From Lachnoclostridium phytofermentans ISDg (GTDB lineage Bacteria > Bacillota > Clostridia > Lachnospirales > Lachnospiraceae): a stretch of DNA of 64,000 nt. Position numbers and translations under genes: made by a program. Shown one piece after another: positions 60,107 to 64,000 of this stretch. The stretch's first letter is position 1. Every line of letters begins with the position of its first letter. Location: the NCBI RefSeq assembly GCF_000018685.1, contig NC_010001.1:381001-445000 (forward strand), read 5' to 3'. Under the pieces are notes generated by a model. The model had not been told where the DNA came from and ran no database searches. It was given only the letters and a program-made list of their open reading frames with translations.

Positions 60107-60349
60107 ATGGCTCATTTGATAAAGGAACGAAAGAAAAATGATCTTTTATGTAATGTCTGTGGCAGAGCATTGCGCATGGAAAAAGGGATGTTACTAGAAG
60201 ATGCCTTTGTTGTGTCAAAGGAGTGGGGTTTTTTTTCAAGCAGGGATCTTGAAGTTCACAGGTTTACTATTTGTGAAAACTGCTATGATCAGTTAATTGC
60301 ACAATTTAAAATACCAATTGAAGTTTTTGATAAGTCGGAAGCCTTGTGA
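60107..60349 (+). CDS. Small double-CxxC zinc-ribbon protein, unknown
   Basis: This 80-residue protein has two CxxC pairs, DLLCNVCGRALRM and FTICENCYDQLIA, separated by about 40 residues, which should bind one zinc. The middle (LLEDAFVVSKEWGFFSSRD) is conserved-looking but I know no function. GGAGGA precedes ATG 60107. An in-frame ATG at 60068 is less likely. A terminator overlaps its stop codon. It may be a nucleic-acid binding or ribosome-associated small protein. That is speculation from the ribbon alone. Confidence 0.75.
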   Translation: MAHLIKERKKNDLLCNVCGRALRMEKGMLLEDAFVVSKEWGFFSSRDLEVHRFTICENCYDQLIAQFKIPIEVFDKSEAL

Positions 60350-60372
60350 TGTATGTCACAAGGCTTTTGTCT
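60341..60372 (+). terminator. Terminator overlapping the zinc-ribbon gene stop
   Basis: GCCTTGTGA (60341-60349) includes the TGA stop and pairs with TCACAAGGC (60355-60363), then TTTTGTCTT. The gap to rnz (about 250 bases) is AT-rich without other clear structure. Confidence 0.9.
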
Positions 60373-60619
60373 TGAATTATTTCTTGCCTATGGGTATATA
60401 ATATGCTAAGATGAAGTACAAGTGGGAGTATTTTATGTTTTTATATTACCCCCAAAATAATTATTAAGATAGTATAATCTGCTATATATAAGATGGTTTA
60501 TATCATCATTGGAATAGATTTAGAATTGACAAGTTGATTTATACATACGAAGACTTGCGTTTTGAAATATTATGCAAGATATATTCGTTGGAATAGATAC
60601 TTAGTTTGGAGAAATTATT

Positions 60620-61534
60620 ATGCTTGATGTATGTTTATTAGGAACAAGCGGGATGATGCCGTTGCCAGGACGTTGGCTTACAGCGTTGATGACTCGTTTA
60701 AATGGAAGCAGTTTATTAATAGATTGTGGGGAAGGAACGCAAATTGCAATTCGTGAAAAAGGTTGGAGTTTTCATTCTATTGATATAATTTGTTTTACGC
60801 ACTATCATGGAGACCATATCAGTGGCTTACCAGGATTATTATTATCAATGGGAAATGCAGATCGGACACAACCAGTAACTGTGATAGGTCCGAAAGGTCT
60901 TGAACGTGTTGTAAGTGCGCTTAGAGTAATTGCCCCTGAATTACCATTTGAATTAAACTTTATAGAAGTTACAAATCCACAAGAAACGATTTGCGTCAAT
61001 GATTATGTAATAAATGCATTTCGCGTTAATCATAATGTAATATGTTATGGATATACGATAGAGGTGAAAAGAACAGGACGTTTTATTCCGGAAATGGCAA
61101 TGCAGAATGAGGTACCAATAGAGTTGTGGAGTCGCCTGCAAAAGGGGCAAACGATAGAGAAAGATAGTAGAGTATTTACACCAGACATGATATTAGGGCC
61201 ACAACGTAAGGGTATAAAACTTACTTATTGCACAGATAGCAGACCAGTTCCACAAATAATTGAACAAGCTCAGGGGTCTGACTTGTTTATCTGTGAAGGT
61301 ATGTATGGAGAAAAAGAAAAACAGAGTAATGCGATAGAGAATAAACACATGACTTTCTATGAGGCAGCAGAACTTGCGAAGCAAGCAGGGGTAAAAGAGT
61401 TATGGCTGACTCATTACAGTCCTTCCCTGACTAGGCCGGAAGAATATATGAAAGAAACAAAAGAAATATTCCCGAACGCGAAAGCAGGAAAAGACAGAAA
61501 GAGTATCACTCTAGAATTTGATAAAAATGAATAA
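60620..61534 (+). CDS. rnz: Ribonuclease Z
   Basis: RNase Z trims the 3' ends of tRNA precursors. The 304-residue product has the metallo-beta-lactamase metal site HYHGDHISGLPGLLLS, the upstream LLIDCGEGTQIAIRE, and the C-terminal GMYGEKEKQSNAIENKHMTF and LWLTHYSPS metal ligands. GGAGAAATT precedes ATG 60620. It is placed with t6A genes, both tRNA maturation functions. A terminator follows. Confidence 0.95.
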   Translation: MLDVCLLGTSGMMPLPGRWLTALMTRLNGSSLLIDCGEGTQIAIREKGWSFHSIDIICFTHYHGDHISGLPGLLLSMGNADRTQPVTVIGPKGLERVVSALRVIAPELPFELNFIEVTNPQETICVNDYVINAFRVNHNVICYGYTIEVKRTGRFIPEMAMQNEVPIELWSRLQKGQTIEKDSRVFTPDMILGPQRKGIKLTYCTDSRPVPQIIEQAQGSDLFICEGMYGEKEKQSNAIENKHMTFYEAAELAKQAGVKELWLTHYSPSLTRPEEYMKETKEIFPNAKAGKDRKSITLEFDKNE

Positions 61535-61541
61535 TTAAGAA

Positions 61542-61582
61542 AAGCAATAGAGAGGTTTTATAAAAAACTTTCTATTGCTTTC
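61542..61582 (+). terminator. rnz terminator
   Basis: AAGCAATAGA (61542-61551) pairs with TCTATTGCTT (61571-61580), perfect over 10, with inner AGGTTTT/AAAACTT pairing and a short T-run. Confidence 0.8.
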
Positions 61583-61715
61583 AGATTATTATTAAGTATT
61601 TAAACAAAAATATCGATATTAAAGTAAATAAATAAATATCATTCACATGGTTGAATTATCAACAAAAAAAATGCTTATGCCACAAGGGGAGTATGTGGGG
61701 AAAGGATCTGATTTT

Positions 61716-62312
61716 ATGAAGGGTTCTAAAAAGAGTTCAAAGAACAATACAGTTATGTCAGTGATAACGATGATTTTTATAGGGTGTGTGATTGTCGGTT
61801 CTTTCGCTTATCTATATAATCGAGAGAAAAAAGATAAGCCAGATATTGAATTGACAGAGGTTCAAAAGCTTCTGGTAATGGATTTAGAGCGTACATATCC
61901 AGCTACACCTAGAGAAGTGGTTAAGCTGTATAGTAGATTTTCAATGTGTATTCATAATGACGATCTAACAGATGAAGAGTTTAAAAAGCTTGGAGAGAAA
62001 GTTCAAAACTTATATGCCAAAGAGTTAATAGAAGAGAATCCTTCCGATGAATATCTTATGAATTTAGCAGTTGAGGTTGCAGAATACCATAAGTCTGAAC
62101 GGAAGATTAAAAGTTATACGATAGATTCTGGGAATAGTATTGTTACCTGGAAAGAAGATGGAAAAGAGTTCGCAAGACTTCTTGCTACTTACTCTCTGAG
62201 GGAAGGCAAGGAATTTAATACAGTCCACCAAGAATTTTTACTTCAAAAGGATGAAGCTGGACTTTATAAGATTCTTGGTTGGAGATTGGCTGAAAAAGCA
62301 GATGCAAACTAA
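61716..62312 (+). CDS. Membrane-anchored protein of unknown function
   Basis: I do not recognise a family with certainty. From ATG 61716 (AAAGGAT site) the product is 198 residues. It has a Lys/Ser-rich start, one membrane segment (VMSVITMIFIGCVIVGSFAY) and a mostly helical extracytoplasmic part (LTEVQKLLVMDLERTYPATP). The C-terminal beta region reads ATYSLREGKEFNTVHQEFLL. An in-frame ATG at 61647 gives a 23-residue longer form with a weaker site. It resembles small nuclear-transport-factor-like lipoprotein partners only in layout. It lies between rnz and tsaD with separate terminators around it, so it is probably independent. Confidence 0.7.
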   Translation: MKGSKKSSKNNTVMSVITMIFIGCVIVGSFAYLYNREKKDKPDIELTEVQKLLVMDLERTYPATPREVVKLYSRFSMCIHNDDLTDEEFKKLGEKVQNLYAKELIEENPSDEYLMNLAVEVAEYHKSERKIKSYTIDSGNSIVTWKEDGKEFARLLATYSLREGKEFNTVHQEFLLQKDEAGLYKILGWRLAEKADAN

Positions 62313-62347
62313 TTACTATGATTAGGTAATAGATAGATTATGAAAGA

Positions 62348-62384
62348 GCTGTCATTAAGGATAAATTGAGTCCTTTGTGACAGC
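62348..62384 (+). terminator. Inverted repeat after the membrane protein gene
   Basis: GCTGTCA (62348-62354) pairs with TGACAGC (62378-62384), and an inner AAGGA/TCCTT continues the stem. There is no T-run, so this may be a stabilising hairpin or weak terminator. Confidence 0.55.
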
Positions 62385-62425
62385 TTAGCTTATACGATAA
62401 ATTGTTTTTAGTGACGGAGGTCAAT

Positions 62426-62446
62426 GTGAAAAATAAAGTTTTTCAC
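62426..62446 (+). promoter_or_regulatory. First hairpin of the tsaD leader
   Basis: GTGAAAAA pairs with TTTTTCAC around TAAAG, directly ahead of the shared leader element at 62449. A similar GTG-A-run hairpin starts the tsaB leader. Confidence 0.5.
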
Positions 62447-62448
62447 AT

Positions 62449-62499
62449 ACAAATTTGTGCTGTCGCCCAAATTCGCGGGATTACGACAGAATGGAGGGT
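62449..62499 (+). repeat. Leader hairpin element shared with flgL (tsaD copy)
   Basis: About 50 bases match 4729-4779 upstream of flgL. Arms CTGTCG (62460-62465) and CGACAG (62484-62489) flank a CCC/GGG inner pairing, followed by AATGGAGGG, the tsaD ribosome site. Differences from the flgL copy are mostly transitions, and the stem pair T-A is C-G here. Confidence 0.8.
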
Positions 62500-62502
62500 T
62501 AT

Positions 62503-63552
62503 ATGGAAGATTATCGAAAAGATGTAGTGGAAAAAGAAGATGTATATATTTTGGCAATAGAGTCATCCTGTGATGAGACTGCTGCTTCTGTAGTGAAAAA
62601 CGGTAGAGAAGTTTTATCCAATGTTATATCAACTCAAATAGATTTACATACCTTGTATGGTGGTGTAGTTCCAGAGATAGCGTCAAGAAAGCATATGGAA
62701 AAAATAAATCAAGTAATTGAGGAAGCATTAAGCCAAGCACAGATGGGATTAACAGATATGAATGCAGTGGCGGTGACTTATGGACCTGGTCTAGTTGGCG
62801 CTTTATTGGTAGGCGTTGCGGAAGCAAAAGCAATTAGTTACGCTGCAAAACTACCTTTAATCGGGGTACACCATATAGAAGGACATGTTAGCGCAAACTA
62901 TATTGAGAATAAAGAACTAGAACCTCCATTTTTATGCTTAATTGTATCAGGAGGACATACACATCTTGTGCTTGTTAAGGAGTATGGAACTTACGAAATT
63001 ATCGGAAGAACTCACGATGATGCGGCTGGTGAGGCATATGATAAGGTAGCCAGAGCAATTGGGCTTGGTTATCCAGGAGGTCCTAAGATTGATAAACTTG
63101 CAAAGGAAGGCAAAAAGAACGCAATTGTTTTTCCAAGAGCAAGTATAGAAGGCTGTCCATTTGATTTTAGCTTTAGTGGTGTTAAATCTGCTGTATTAAA
63201 TTATATCAATTCTAGTACAATGAAAGGGGAAGCAATTAACCGTGCGGATATAGCAGCTTCCTTTCAGGAGGCAGTAGTTGATGTTTTAATCTCCCATACA
63301 ATGGCAGCAGCGAAAGAGTATGGTATGAAGAAGATTGCAATAGCAGGGGGTGTTGCATCCAATAGTGCACTGCGATCTGCTATGGAGGAAGCTTGTAAAA
63401 AGAATCAATTCGAGTTTTATCATCCAACGCCTCTGTTTTGTACTGATAATGCAGCAATGATAGGTGCAGCGGCTTATTATGAATATCTAAAAGGAAATTT
63501 TAGCGGATTAGATTTAAATGCAGTACCTAACTTAAAGATAGGTCAACGTTAG
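62503..63552 (+). CDS. tsaD: tRNA N6-adenosine threonylcarbamoyltransferase TsaD
   Basis: TsaD is the catalytic subunit of t6A37 synthesis. The 349-residue product has ILAIESSCDETAASVVKNGR, the metal-binding GVHHIEGHVSANY (the His pair), CLIVSGGHTHLVLVKE, and the ASKHA motifs GEAYDKVARAIGLGYPGG and IAGGVASNSALRSAM. The start is ATG 62503 with GGAGGG upstream. An upstream in-frame TTG would translate the leader hairpin. It completes the tsaE-tsaB-tsaD set in this region, and ispD follows 71 bases on. Confidence 0.97.
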   Translation: MEDYRKDVVEKEDVYILAIESSCDETAASVVKNGREVLSNVISTQIDLHTLYGGVVPEIASRKHMEKINQVIEEALSQAQMGLTDMNAVAVTYGPGLVGALLVGVAEAKAISYAAKLPLIGVHHIEGHVSANYIENKELEPPFLCLIVSGGHTHLVLVKEYGTYEIIGRTHDDAAGEAYDKVARAIGLGYPGGPKIDKLAKEGKKNAIVFPRASIEGCPFDFSFSGVKSAVLNYINSSTMKGEAINRADIAASFQEAVVDVLISHTMAAAKEYGMKKIAIAGGVASNSALRSAMEEACKKNQFEFYHPTPLFCTDNAAMIGAAAYYEYLKGNFSGLDLNAVPNLKIGQR

Positions 63553-63593
63553 GAGGTCATACTGGAATCAAGCGCAAAAAAGTATATTCATTC

Positions 63594-63610
63594 AAGGCGT
63601 AAGCGCCAGA
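63594..63610 (+). promoter_or_regulatory. Pre-start hairpin of ispD
   Basis: GGCG-TAA-GCGCC followed by AGAGTAGGGG, the same plan as the glpP leader hairpin (17521-17538). Confidence 0.4.
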
Positions 63611-63623
63611 GTAGGGGTTACGA

Positions 63624-64000
63624 ATGGAGAAGGTAACAGCAATTGTATTAGCTGCAGGACAAGGGAAACGAATGAAGAGCAGTGTATCCAAGCAGTATAT
63701 GTTATTAAAGGATAAACCAGTATTATATTATTCTCTCAAAGCTTTTGAAAATAGCCTTGTTACAGATATTATAGTAGTAGTTGGAAACGATGAAATTTCC
63801 TATGTAAAGGAAGAGATTATAAAGCCTTATGGATTTCGTAAGGTGACCCATGTCGTAGAGGGTGGCTCGGAAAGATATTTGTCTGTCTTAAATGGTTTAA
63901 ATAAAATCAAAGATTCGGATTATGTATTGGTTCATGATGGTGCAAGGCCACTGATCAAAACCAATACAATTAATACTGTAATCTCAGAAGTAGAAGAGAA
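63624..64000 (+). CDS. ispD: 2-C-methyl-D-erythritol 4-phosphate cytidylyltransferase IspD, partial at window end
   Basis: IspD activates MEP with CTP in the non-mevalonate isoprenoid pathway. The first 125 residues are present and run off the window edge. They show the nucleotide-binding TAIVLAAGQGKRMKSSVSKQ, then YYSLKAFENS, the conserved EGGSERYLSVLNGL and YVLVHDGARPLI, all family hallmarks. The start is ATG 63624 with GTAGGGG upstream. Up to the window edge the frame is open. Confidence 0.95.
   Translation, partial: MEKVTAIVLAAGQGKRMKSSVSKQYMLLKDKPVLYYSLKAFENSLVTDIIVVVGNDEISYVKEEIIKPYGFRKVTHVVEGGSERYLSVLNGLNKIKDSDYVLVHDGARPLIKTNTINTVISEVEE

Noticed and set aside
61647..61715. Longer start of the membrane protein gene
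   Set aside because: ATG 61716 has a better ribosome site and directly starts the Lys-rich segment before the membrane helix, though I cannot fully exclude the longer form.

Overview
The window reads as a 64 kb chromosomal segment from a low-GC, Gram-positive, motile, fermentative anaerobe of the Lachnospiraceae, most like the plant-cell-wall degrader Lachnoclostridium (Clostridium) phytofermentans. The evidence is AT-rich codon use, strong GGAGG ribosome sites with frequent GTG/TTG starts, HprK/Crh/CcpA-type carbon control with a perfect cre site, the FliW/CsrA flagellar switch, and an intracellular rhamnogalacturonan lyase beside an oligosaccharide ABC transporter. No rRNA, tRNA, IS, prophage or CRISPR was found. 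Every gene except pyrG lies on the + strand.

Region 1 (1-16 kb) is a late flagellar cluster: flgM, flgN, two tandem flgK genes, flgL, fliW, csrA, a FlgN-like chaperone, flaG, fliD, fliS, a FliT-like gene, flagellin, fliB (flagellin lysine N-methylase) and an orphan secreted protein. Four sites matching the sigma-28 consensus (TWAA, 15 bases, then a CGATAW core) precede flaG, flagellin, fliB and the orphan secreted protein. This puts the orphan in the motility regulon. The flagellin leader carries two CsrA-type GGA sites, one in a hairpin loop and one in the Shine-Dalgarno.

Region 2 (16-23.5 kb) holds a PurF-like protein that lacks the catalytic cysteine but keeps Fe-S ligands, the antiterminator glpP, a long leader with a strong terminator, a three-gene glycerol-3-phosphate-type oxidoreductase operon, a glycosyltransferase and an LspA-like protein. 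Region 3 (23.5-30 kb) holds pyrG on the minus strand behind an attenuator, then ftsH and uvrC. Region 4 (30-46.9 kb) holds hprK, a ROK glucokinase, murB, rapZ, whiA, a Crh-like HPr (Glu15, Ser46), a polysaccharide deacetylase, dnaE, pfkA (upstream cre and a long structured leader), an ABC exporter and tex. Region 5 (47-56 kb) is a pectin-oligosaccharide locus: two permeases, a binding lipoprotein, a membrane-anchored AraC regulator and a cytoplasmic PL11 lyase. Region 6 (56-64 kb) holds an FMN riboswitch with ribU, a YcxB-like protein, tsaE-tsaB-rimI, a small zinc-ribbon protein, rnz, a membrane-anchored unknown, tsaD and the start of ispD.

The most unusual signals are non-coding. A 54-59 bp palindromic repeat occurs three times, once supplying the stop codon of flgK, and its arms show compensatory changes. 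A roughly 50 bp leader element is shared by flgL and tsaD with covariation in its stem. Many other leaders end in a hairpin that abuts the Shine-Dalgarno. Short tandem duplications begin at gene 3' ends and copy the stop codon. A possible four-way-junction RNA lies upstream of flaG.
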